Below, piece by piece: positions 56,025 through 64,000 of a stretch of DNA of 64,000 bases (the first letter of the stretch is position 1; the number at the start of each line of letters is the position of its first letter). The notes under the pieces are model-generated. The model was not told the origin of the DNA. It did not search any database and saw nothing but the letters and a program-made list of their open reading frames with translations. The DNA comes from an uncultured Alphaproteobacteria bacterium. Lineage in GTDB: Bacteria > Pseudomonadota > Alphaproteobacteria > Rs-D84. The stretch lies in contig CAJOGD010000004.1 in the NCBI GenBank assembly GCA_905233975.1, positions 124,001 to 188,000 of the forward strand, given 5' to 3'. Both the position numbers and the translations under genes were made by a program.

Positions 56025-56782
56025 GTGAAAACCAGCACGCGCACGATGCCGGAAAGGTCTTTATTGGCGCGGACGAATTTCCAACCGGCGGATTCAAAAA
56101 TTTTTCGCACCGATACTTCGCCGCCGGCGCCGATTTCGACATAAAGTCGTCCGCCGTCCGCAATCCAATTCTTGGCATTTGTTGCGATTTGTTCGTATGC
56201 CGCCATGCCGCGGTTTTTTGCATAAAGGGCTATTTGAGGGTCGTGTTTGGCGGCCGCATCCACGCGCGGGTCACCAATTGCGATATACGGTGGATTCGAT
56301 ACGATAATATCAAATTTTTGTCGTGTGAGTCGCGGGTTCGCAAATGAACCATGTTTAATTCTTATCCGGTCGCGCAGATTCAGACTTTTTATATTTCGGC
56401 GTGCAACGCGCAATGCGCCACGTGATACATCGATCGCCACGCCGGTTGCCGAATCGATATTTTTTGCGATGGTCGCAATTATGCACCCGGTTCCCGTTCC
56501 CAAATCCAAAATCTTTGGCGCGGTAAATTTGTCCGACAAAACGGATTCAACCAATGTTTCGGTATCGGGGCGCGGATCCAATGTTTTGCGGTTCGTATAG
56601 AATTCCAAACCATAAAACCATTTTTTGTGAATTATCTTTGCGACGGGCACGCCGCGGCGCAACCGACGCGCGATTATGTGTGCGCGAAACCACGAAATCT
56701 TTGGCAAATTGTCCGTAATAATCCGCGCCGCACGAATTCCGCCGGCGTCTTTCAAAAGTTCAAAGGCTTGATTTATTGTCAT
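56018..56782 (-). CDS. prmC: Release factor glutamine methyltransferase
   Basis: KILDLGTGTGCIIATIAK; FDIIVSNPPYIA; DPQIALY. Confidence 0.93.
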   Translation of the reverse strand: MTINQAFELLKDAGGIRAARIITDNLPKISWFRAHIIARRLRRGVPVAKIIHKKWFYGLEFYTNRKTLDPRPDTETLVESVLSDKFTAPKILDLGTGTGCIIATIAKNIDSATGVAIDVSRGALRVARRNIKSLNLRDRIRIKHGSFANPRLTRQKFDIIVSNPPYIAIGDPRVDAAAKHDPQIALYAKNRGMAAYEQIATNAKNWIADGGRLYVEIGAGGEVSVRKIFESAGWKFVRANKDLSGIVRVLVFTI

Positions 56783-56794
56783 AAAACTATTATA

Positions 56795-58105
56795 ATGGAC
56801 GCCATGGAAAAAGCAAAAAATATTATAACTTCTGGGAAGTTTGTCCGCGCGGTTTTATGGATTGCGGGGATTTTTGCCGCGATTGCGATTGCGGTTGTTT
56901 TATGGTCGGTTTTACGTGGGCGGGCGCCAAATGGCACACCGGTAACGGCGGATTTTGTGACGGAATCTGTGGCGCCGGCGGATAACAAGACGACGATTAT
57001 AAATGTGGCGGCCGGCGATACGCTTTCGAAGATTTTATCGGCCAATGGTGTCGGTGGCAAAGATATAAATTCTATTGCTGGCGTTTTAAAGGCCAAGGCG
57101 GGTATAACGGGCCTGCGCGCGGACAAGGATAAAATTGAAATCGTGCGCGATGGTGGGCCTGATACACCAATAACAAAAATTGTCGTGCTGCCGGGGCCAT
57201 GGCGGCGGGTGGAATTGACCTGTGACGATGCGGGTGTGTGGAATTGCAACGCGGTCGATATTGAACGCGACACGCGCCTGGTCTATCGCCAAGGGGAAAT
57301 TTTGGACGGCGATAGTTTTTACCTGGCCGGAATGCGGGCGAATATTCCGGCGGGGATTTTGGCGGACGTCTATGATTTGTTGGCATTTGAAATGGACTTT
57401 GAACGCGATGTGCGCGCGGGACAAAAATTTTCAGTGCTGTATGAAGAAAATTATCATGACAATGTGAAAATTGATAATGGCGCGGTGTCGGTTGTTTCTT
57501 TTGATGCGTTGCGCGGAAATGTAAAAATGTACCGGTTTAAAAAGTCCGATAAAACGGTTGGATACTATGACCCGAACGGGAATGGCGCGATTAAATCACT
57601 GAAGCGCACGCCGATTAATAATGCGAAAGTGACAAGTAGTTTTTCAACGCGGCGCAAGCACCCCGTTTTGGGCTTTACGCGGGCGCACAAAGGGGTTGAT
57701 TTCCGCGCACCAACCGGAACGCCGATTCCGTCCGCCGGGGCGGGGCGCGTTGTCGCACGTGGATATAATCGCGGGCATGGGAATTTTGTGCGGATTCGCC
57801 ATAATGGTTCGTTTGAAACCCTGTATGCGCATATGTCAAAGTTTGCGAAAAATGTAAAGGTTGGCACAACGGTAAAGCAGGGCCAGATTATCGGCTATTC
57901 CGGATCAACGGGACTTTCAACCGGGCCGCATTTGCACTATGAAATTATCAAGGACGGCAAGCATGTGAATCCGATGACCGTTAAATTGCCGGCGATAAAT
58001 AACCTGGACGCGGAAAATAAAAAGAAATTTTTGGAATATCGTGCAATCTTGGACAAGGCGATAGAAGGTTTGGAAAATAATCCGGCCGGGTTTATTCAAA
58101 TGTGA
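56795..58105 (+). CDS. M23-family metallopeptidase
   Basis: N-terminal TM; FSTRRKHPVLGFTRAHKGVDFRAPTGTPIPSAGAGRVVARGYNRGHGNFVRIRHNGSFETLYAHMSKF...GLSTGPHLHYEI. Confidence 0.93.
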   Translation: MDAMEKAKNIITSGKFVRAVLWIAGIFAAIAIAVVLWSVLRGRAPNGTPVTADFVTESVAPADNKTTIINVAAGDTLSKILSANGVGGKDINSIAGVLKAKAGITGLRADKDKIEIVRDGGPDTPITKIVVLPGPWRRVELTCDDAGVWNCNAVDIERDTRLVYRQGEILDGDSFYLAGMRANIPAGILADVYDLLAFEMDFERDVRAGQKFSVLYEENYHDNVKIDNGAVSVVSFDALRGNVKMYRFKKSDKTVGYYDPNGNGAIKSLKRTPINNAKVTSSFSTRRKHPVLGFTRAHKGVDFRAPTGTPIPSAGAGRVVARGYNRGHGNFVRIRHNGSFETLYAHMSKFAKNVKVGTTVKQGQIIGYSGSTGLSTGPHLHYEIIKDGKHVNPMTVKLPAINNLDAENKKKFLEYRAILDKAIEGLENNPAGFIQM

Positions 58106-58121
58106 TTTTATGGGGACAATT

Positions 58122-58439
58122 ATGGATAAATACTTGTTAATTCAAACCACCACAGCTAATGATGAATGGTCGACGAAGCTGATAAATGTGCTGTTGGAAA
58201 ATAGATTGTCGGCGGATGTTCAGGTGTCGTCAATTGATTCGCATTATTGGTGGAAAGGCAAGGTTAATAATAAAACCGAAAGTTTATTGAGTATAAAAAC
58301 GCGGGCGGATTTGTTTGACAAGGTGATGGCGGCAATCAAAGAATGTTCTGAATATGAAGTGCCGCAAATAATCGCAACGCCGATTATCGCGGGCAGTTCG
58401 GATTATTTGGATTGGATAAAAGAAAATACGGTATGTTGA
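58122..58439 (+). CDS. cutA: CutA1 divalent-ion tolerance-like protein
   Basis: VLLENRLSADVQVSSIDSHYWWKGKVNNKTESLLSIKTRADLFDKVMAAIKECSEYEVPQIIATPI. Confidence 0.85.
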   Translation: MDKYLLIQTTTANDEWSTKLINVLLENRLSADVQVSSIDSHYWWKGKVNNKTESLLSIKTRADLFDKVMAAIKECSEYEVPQIIATPIIAGSSDYLDWIKENTVC

Positions 58440-61208
58440 TTACTTTCCCCAAAATGGTGCGATAACATAGTCGGCACGCAACGGAACGGATATTTTCGTC
58501 ACGTTTTCCATGATTCCCTTGATTTTTTCGGCGAAATTTTCGGCAAGGTTTTCATCGCATTCGAAAACCATTTCGTCGTGAACCTGCATGATAAGTTTTA
58601 TTTTGTCGGCGTTTGGAACAACGATTTCATTATAAACATTTATCATCGCGCGGCGCATCAAATCGGCCTCAAAACCCTGAATCGGGGCGTTAATCGCGGC
58701 ACGCATGGCGTATGCACGCAGACGGGGATTTTTCACCTCTGGCAATTCGATGCGACGACCCCATGGCGTATAGACGCACGCGTTTTCACGCGCAAATTCC
58801 TTGGTGTCGTCGATGTATTTCTTTATTTCCGGCAATCCCGCCATATAGGAATTTATTATGTCCGATGCGCGCGCCCGCGAAACATTTAACTGGGCCGCAA
58901 GGCCGATAGATGAAATTCCGTATATGATTGAAAAGTTCACCGTTTTTGCGGCGCGGCGCAGATCTTTTGGTACAATCGTCGTTTGCGGAATGTTAAAGAT
59001 TTTTCGTGCGGTTTGTTCGTGAATGTCCGCGCCGGCGATAAATGTATCCTTGAATGTTTTAATGTCCGCAACGTCCGCAAGCAGGCGCAGTTGAATCTGT
59101 GAATAATCGACCGCGATAAGTTTTTTGTTTGGACCCGCGACAAAGCATTTCCGGATTTCTTCGCCAAGTTCGGTTTTGACCGGAATGTTTTGCAGGTTCG
59201 GATCGCGACTTGACAGGCGGCCGGTATTCGTACTTGTTTGCAAATACGTTGTGTGAATGCGGCCGTCATCACCGATTTGCCGGGGCAGGGCGTCCGCATA
59301 AGTCCCCGCAAGTTTCGCAATTGAACGCCAGTTCAAAATCTTTTCTATGATTTCGTGGTGTTCGATTAAATCGTTTAGTGAATCTGCATCGGTGGAACGT
59401 TTTTTGTTTTCCGGCAAATGCAATTCGTCGAACAGGACGGTCGCAAGTTGTTTCGGACTTGCGATATTAAACTCATGTCCCGCAAGGTCAAAGATTTCAC
59501 CACTAATTTTTGTAAGTTGTTCGTGGAACACGCCGGACAGTTGCAATAATTTTGTTTTGTTCACCAACACGCCCCACCGTTCCATCATGGTCAGCACAAT
59601 CAACAATGGTCGGTCGCACATTTCATAAAGTTCGCAAAGTTTTTCGTTCGAATCGATTTGTGGACGCATAAGTTTGTATAGTGCCATTGTAACGGCGGCA
59701 TCTTCGGCGGCGTATGGATACGCGGTGTCGATTGGCAGTTCGTCAAAGTGCATATCCGCATCGCGTGTCTTTGGCGGGAACAGCGACGCGAAAGTTATGT
59801 CTTGGTGATTCAGATATTTCAGTGCCAATTCGTCCATGCCATGCGAATGCGTTGTGCCATGCAGTGCGTACGATAGCAACATTGTGTCGTCGATGGGGGT
59901 AATCTTTTCGATATCCCATCCTTCGTTCGCCATGATGTGCAGGTCGAATTTTATGTTATGTCCAACCTTGGTAATTTTTTTGTTTGTTAAAATCGGCCAT
60001 ATTGCCCCATATAAATCATCAATAGAAATTTGTCCCGGCGCGATTGTACCGCCGCCGAATAGGTCGCCCGCCGCCGCGCGATGACGCAATGGGATATAAA
60101 CGCCATGCGCCCCATCAATGGACAGCGACATGCCGACCATTTTTGCGCTCATTTGATCCAGGCCCGTTGTTTCGGTATCAAGTGCGATTACATCACTGAT
60201 ACCCGATAAAAATTTTTTCAATTCAGCCACATTAGTTATTTTCGCAAAGGTCATTTCTGATTCTGCTGGTGTCGGCGTTGGTGCGACGTGCGCGGGCGTA
60301 TCGACGGGGCATGCAGAATTTGGAAATTCAAATTTGGTTGGGGCGGTCGTGGTTTCTGTGAATAATTTTGAAATTTTTTCATAAAGCGAATTGCTTTCGA
60401 TTTCCCGTTTTGCGAATTCCAACGCCGCTGCGCGATTAAAATGCAGTGGCCCAAGTTTTAATCCAGACAAATCCACATCGCGTTTTAATGTGACAAGTTC
60501 CCGCGATATATACGCCGCGTCGTGCGATTCGGACAGCAGTTTTCGTGTGCGTTCATTTTTGATTTTATCAATGTTTGCGTAAAGTTCGTCAAGTGAACCG
60601 AATTCATTGATTAATTCGGCGGCCTTTTTTGGGCCGATACCATGCACCCCTGGGACATTGTCAGACGAATCGCCCATCAATGATTGCACATCGATAACGC
60701 GTTCGGGCGGAACACCGAATTTTTCAATAACCTCGGCCCGTTCGATGCGTTTTTGCTTCATGCCGTCATACAAGAAAATACAATCGGACACCAGTTGCAT
60801 TAAATCTTTATCGCCGGTCATAATGCGTGTTTTATCCGCAATTTGACAGTTTTGTGTTGCGATTGTGGCAATTACATCGTCGGCCTCTACATCCGGGACG
60901 CACAGGACGGGAACGCCCATTTCGCCAAGCCCGCGGCGAATCAATACGCCTTGGGAAATTAAATCGGCCGGTGTTTCAATGCGGTTTGCCTTGTATTCTG
61001 GATATATTTTTTGGCGGAAAGTTTGTCGTGATGCATCAAACACGCATACAAAAATGTCATCAGGCCGGGCGGCGGCGAACACCGGCAACATCATATTGAA
61101 AAAAGCGAATGCCGCGCCGGTTGGCGTGCCATCTGCGCGCGTAAGGCGGCTATGCACACCATAGTATGCGCGAAATAAAATCGAATTCCCGTCAATCAGT
61201 GTCAGCAT
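58440..61208 (-). CDS. polA: DNA polymerase I (5'-3' exo, 3'-5' exo and polymerase domains)
   Basis: LTLIDGNSILFRAYYG; VIALDTETTGLD; AVDYSQIQLRLLADV; TVNFSIIYGISSIGLA; QVHDEMVFE. Confidence 0.96.
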   Translation of the reverse strand: MLTLIDGNSILFRAYYGVHSRLTRADGTPTGAAFAFFNMMLPVFAAARPDDIFVCVFDASRQTFRQKIYPEYKANRIETPADLISQGVLIRRGLGEMGVPVLCVPDVEADDVIATIATQNCQIADKTRIMTGDKDLMQLVSDCIFLYDGMKQKRIERAEVIEKFGVPPERVIDVQSLMGDSSDNVPGVHGIGPKKAAELINEFGSLDELYANIDKIKNERTRKLLSESHDAAYISRELVTLKRDVDLSGLKLGPLHFNRAAALEFAKREIESNSLYEKISKLFTETTTAPTKFEFPNSACPVDTPAHVAPTPTPAESEMTFAKITNVAELKKFLSGISDVIALDTETTGLDQMSAKMVGMSLSIDGAHGVYIPLRHRAAAGDLFGGGTIAPGQISIDDLYGAIWPILTNKKITKVGHNIKFDLHIMANEGWDIEKITPIDDTMLLSYALHGTTHSHGMDELALKYLNHQDITFASLFPPKTRDADMHFDELPIDTAYPYAAEDAAVTMALYKLMRPQIDSNEKLCELYEMCDRPLLIVLTMMERWGVLVNKTKLLQLSGVFHEQLTKISGEIFDLAGHEFNIASPKQLATVLFDELHLPENKKRSTDADSLNDLIEHHEIIEKILNWRSIAKLAGTYADALPRQIGDDGRIHTTYLQTSTNTGRLSSRDPNLQNIPVKTELGEEIRKCFVAGPNKKLIAVDYSQIQLRLLADVADIKTFKDTFIAGADIHEQTARKIFNIPQTTIVPKDLRRAAKTVNFSIIYGISSIGLAAQLNVSRARASDIINSYMAGLPEIKKYIDDTKEFARENACVYTPWGRRIELPEVKNPRLRAYAMRAAINAPIQGFEADLMRRAMINVYNEIVVPNADKIKLIMQVHDEMVFECDENLAENFAEKIKGIMENVTKISVPLRADYVIAPFWGK

Positions 61209-61227
61209 GTTTATTCCCATTATTTTA

Positions 61228-61257
61228 AATTCGGGGCGCGCAGCCCCGTTTTGATTC
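61228..61257 (-). terminator. Possible terminator after the outer membrane protein gene
   Basis: ggggcgcgcagcccc hairpin with weak T/A tract. Confidence 0.4.
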
Positions 61258-61259
61258 CT

Positions 61260-61802
61260 TTAGAACAAATAGCGAAGTTTAAGCTTTGCCTCGTAATGTA
61301 AAATGTCCGGACGTTCGGAACCGAAGCGCAGGACGTCTGGGATATAAATGGCATGGCCTTCGATATCAAATTTGAAAGGCAATTTTGGGACGTCAATTGT
61401 CACACCCAACATTCCCTGATACGCCGGTTTTGTGTCAAATTCTTGGTTGTACCGGACGTCTTCTTTGCCATCAAACATGATACCAAACCCAAGTCCGAAA
61501 TACGGACGAATCGCGGTGGACGGCATTTTAAAATACGCGTTCACAAACCCAAGGTTCGCATGCGAATTCGATTCGCCAAGGTATGTGTATTCTAATTCGG
61601 CGCGGAACAGTGGAATATCAAGGCCAAACATCGCACCAAAAGACTGTGACGTGTTCGTTTCGTTGCGCCCATCGCCAAATAATGTTTGGGCGCCAACGCC
61701 GACCGAAACCCCGGCATAAAGATCAAAGGCAGAACTGGCAATCGCAGGCGTGGTTGCGATGGCCGTCAAAGAACATAAAATAACTGATGTTTTTAACTTC
61801 AT
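61260..61802 (-). CDS. Small outer-membrane beta-barrel protein
   Basis: Signal peptide MKLKTSVILCSLTAIATTPAIA; alternating strands (FDLYAGVSVGVGAQTLFGD...RAELEYTYLG...) ending YEAKLKLRYLF. Confidence 0.85.
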   Translation of the reverse strand: MKLKTSVILCSLTAIATTPAIASSAFDLYAGVSVGVGAQTLFGDGRNETNTSQSFGAMFGLDIPLFRAELEYTYLGESNSHANLGFVNAYFKMPSTAIRPYFGLGFGIMFDGKEDVRYNQEFDTKPAYQGMLGVTIDVPKLPFKFDIEGHAIYIPDVLRFGSERPDILHYEAKLKLRYLF

Positions 61803-61851
61803 CTTTCACTCCTTTTTATGATAATATAATAATAGAAAAAGAGTTTTTTTT

Positions 61852-62373
61852 ATGCAAGGAAATAAACCTGTTTTTTTGGTCGTTGGTTTGGGAAACCCGG
61901 GGCCCGAATATGTCGGGACACGTCATAATGTTGGGTTTATGGCTGTCCAGGATTTGGCGGGTCCGGATGCGACGTGGAAAAATGAACTGTTTGCCAAGAC
62001 ATGTAAATTCGATATCGACGGTGTGCGTGTGATTTTCGCAATGCCGCAAACATTTATGAATGCCAGTGGTCGCGCGGTGCGGGCGATAGTTGATTACTAT
62101 AAAATTCCAATCGAAAATGTGACGGTGATACATGACGATATGGATTTGAAACTTGGCGACATGCGCACAAAAATCGGTGGGTCCAGTGCGGGTCATAATG
62201 GAATAAAGTCAATCGATTCGGCAATTGGGCGTGAATATAGACGCATAAGGATTGGAATTGATCACCCGCGGGATTTGGGTTTGCCAATTGATGCGGCGGA
62301 TTGGGTCTTGGGTCGCTTTACACGTGCGCAAATGAATGAGATTTATAAAGTAATTGAACAGATAAATTTATAA
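61852..62373 (+). CDS. pth: Peptidyl-tRNA hydrolase
   Basis: LVVGLGNPGPEYVGTRHNVGFMAV; PQTFMNASGRAV; HDDMDLKLGDMRTKIGGSSAGHNGIKSI. Confidence 0.95.
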   Translation: MQGNKPVFLVVGLGNPGPEYVGTRHNVGFMAVQDLAGPDATWKNELFAKTCKFDIDGVRVIFAMPQTFMNASGRAVRAIVDYYKIPIENVTVIHDDMDLKLGDMRTKIGGSSAGHNGIKSIDSAIGREYRRIRIGIDHPRDLGLPIDAADWVLGRFTRAQMNEIYKVIEQINL

Positions 62374-62392
62374 TTTAAACCACGTGGTAATT

Positions 62393-63700
62393 TTAAAATT
62401 CCCAGTTATTAAAGTCCGCCTGGTTGATTTGGAAACAACCCTTGGCATCACAGAATTTTGTTTGGTGTGAATAGTGGCAAGAGTCTGAACCAATCGGGCC
62501 AAGAACATTAGTGGTTTTGCCGGCAGAACAATTTCGTAATTTACATGGGTTGCCGTTCAAAGGATATGTCCATGTTGCACCATTATTACTTTCATCGTTG
62601 CAATAACCGGTATTCTTTGGTTCGCGCCAGGCCCCATAACCTGTGACCGGTTCGCAACCTGTAACGATTACTACATTATCATTGCCAGGGACATAGTATG
62701 CACCTTCTTGACATTTGGTGCAGACAAAGTCGGAAGAATGTTCTGTATCAAAAATAATATGTTCGCCAACTGTATGAACAGTGTTTACATTTTCTGTAGA
62801 TGTATTGTTGAATATGGCGTTGTATGTCCCATTGCCATAACAATGTGCATCTTGATTGAGTAGATTACCATTATATTGACATTGACAGCCTGATACGTCC
62901 CAATGATCATAGCCAAGATTGTTTTCTGGATTGTCTTTTGAAAGCCAGTATGCGTTTCCCGTAACGATGCCATTTTCACAAGTTTGTATGTTGCTATTTG
63001 CTGCTATATCGTCATTTATGTTATTGACCAAGAAACTGCACTCTACGGTGTTTGGAAAACATTTTAGTTCAAAAGAATGGTTTAACCATGCGGGTTGTTC
63101 ATAACGTGGACAGTCGTTATAAAGTGGAACTGCCTCTAAATGGTTGGAAGCGTGATTGTCAATATCAATTATATTAACAAAAGCAAAAGGATCGGCGGGG
63201 GTCAGTGAGCTGATTGGTGCAAGTCCAAGGTATATGTCATGCCAATAATAAGCTTTCTTCGCATAGCTACAGTTATGGTCATTATTCAAGCTCTGTTGAA
63301 CTTCGTAAGTTTCAGCGGGTTCTATACATCTTGGGGATTCTGTATTGGTATGTTCCCACTGTTCGTTTTTGCAGGTTATGTATAACGGGGTGTCCAGTGT
63401 TGTTGTGCCACATTTTGATATTTTTATAAAACAACTTTTGGCTGATTTTGCACCTGTGTTATCAATTATGTTGCCGACATTATCAAAAATCAAAGTTTCC
63501 GTAAATGGTTCGGGACAGCAATATGCCATGCCGTTACCGGTGCAATAACGGCCAGATGGACATGTGTCGCATGCTGTACCGGTCCAATATGTGCCCTCTG
63601 CGCATTGATGGTTTGACCCCAGGTTTGTACAATCACAAAAGGCCGCAGTGCAGAAAATGCAGCACGATATTATGTTCAATAATGAAAATTTGTATAACAT
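62393..63700 (-). CDS. Exported Cys-rich protein (N-terminal EGF/GCC2-like Cys pattern)
   Basis: Signal peptide MLYKFSLLNIISCCIFCTAAFC; CAEGTYWTGTACDTCPSGRYCTGNGMAYCCPEP. Confidence 0.75.
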   Translation of the reverse strand: MLYKFSLLNIISCCIFCTAAFCDCTNLGSNHQCAEGTYWTGTACDTCPSGRYCTGNGMAYCCPEPFTETLIFDNVGNIIDNTGAKSAKSCFIKISKCGTTTLDTPLYITCKNEQWEHTNTESPRCIEPAETYEVQQSLNNDHNCSYAKKAYYWHDIYLGLAPISSLTPADPFAFVNIIDIDNHASNHLEAVPLYNDCPRYEQPAWLNHSFELKCFPNTVECSFLVNNINDDIAANSNIQTCENGIVTGNAYWLSKDNPENNLGYDHWDVSGCQCQYNGNLLNQDAHCYGNGTYNAIFNNTSTENVNTVHTVGEHIIFDTEHSSDFVCTKCQEGAYYVPGNDNVVIVTGCEPVTGYGAWREPKNTGYCNDESNNGATWTYPLNGNPCKLRNCSAGKTTNVLGPIGSDSCHYSHQTKFCDAKGCFQINQADFNNWEF

Positions 63701-63757
63701 TCTCACGCCTATGAACCTACTAAAATAAACCGATGTATGCAAGCAAAAATAAACGGT

Positions 63758-64000
63758 TTACTGGGTTTCGTATCTGATGAACCAATTGCCCGGGTTGCCG
63801 GTTTCAATGAAGGTGTCATGCCCTGTATTATAATATCCCATTTTGGGTGCGTATTTCGTGCCGGTGCCGGGCGTTCCCGACGTGTTATATTCTTGGCTAT
63901 ACATATTATCCGATGTGACGCGTATAAATGTCCCGTTGCAAAGGATAGTGTTGCCGTTTGGAAAACCGTTGGTTGCCGATGTTGGGCTTGGCGCGCCGAT
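63758..64000 (-). CDS. Partial ORF, C-terminal 80 codons of an unknown protein (N-terminus beyond right edge)
   Basis: Open minus frame IGAPSPTSATNGFPNGNTILCNGTFIRVTSDNMYSQEYNTSGTPGTGTKYAPKMGYYNTGHDTFIETGNPGNWFIRYETQ*; not in the ORF track. Confidence 0.65.
   Translation of the reverse strand: MGAPSPTSATNGFPNGNTILCNGTFIRVTSDNMYSQEYNTSGTPGTGTKYAPKMGYYNTGHDTFIETGNPGNWFIRYETQ

Noticed and set aside
1-64000. CRISPR array, integrase/prophage module or biosynthetic cluster
   Set aside because: No regularly spaced direct repeats, Cas, integrase, terminase or multi-enzyme cluster found; phage-like features are limited to domains inside exported proteins.

Overview
The 64 kb window is a dense bacterial chromosomal segment. 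It is probably from an alphaproteobacterium (inferred from a CcrM-type methyltransferase, MotA/OmpA pairs and general gene content, not from any search). Most of it is housekeeping: ccrM, nrdR, lytic transglycosylase, rnhB, pgk, rpsF-rpsR-rplI, recO, rnhA, transketolase, infA, clpX-clpP, grpE, tpiA, ppiD-like, rlmE, uvrA, dus, ftsB-like, tilS-ftsH, prmC, M23 peptidase, cutA, polA, pth and one tRNA-Arg(TCT). Between these lie several apparently under-described secreted-protein families. The strongest candidate for something new is a four-member family of exported mosaic proteins (4525-6030, 14792-15913, 44968-45591, 48993-50162). They share an N-terminal module, three carry divergent phage-tail/LamG-like C-terminal parts, and those three end in a [VI]Y[VI]PQ[NG]Q tail. 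All four have a TTGAC[CT]-N18-TANNAT promoter. Three have long structured 5' leaders; two of these leaders share a 50-nt identical core, and all three show possible mutually exclusive hairpins. Other notable items: a family of large Cys-rich exported proteins (26915-29491, 29500-31656, 46436-48712); a stand-alone SRP54/Ffh M-domain protein without an NG GTPase domain; a 79-nt element with terminal inverted repeats inserted in the loop of a dispersed palindromic repeat, with empty sites in the same window; a frame-disrupted gene; and an ACP-like protein lacking the phosphopantetheine serine. No CRISPR array, rRNA or transposase was seen. All homology calls are from reading translations; no database search was run.
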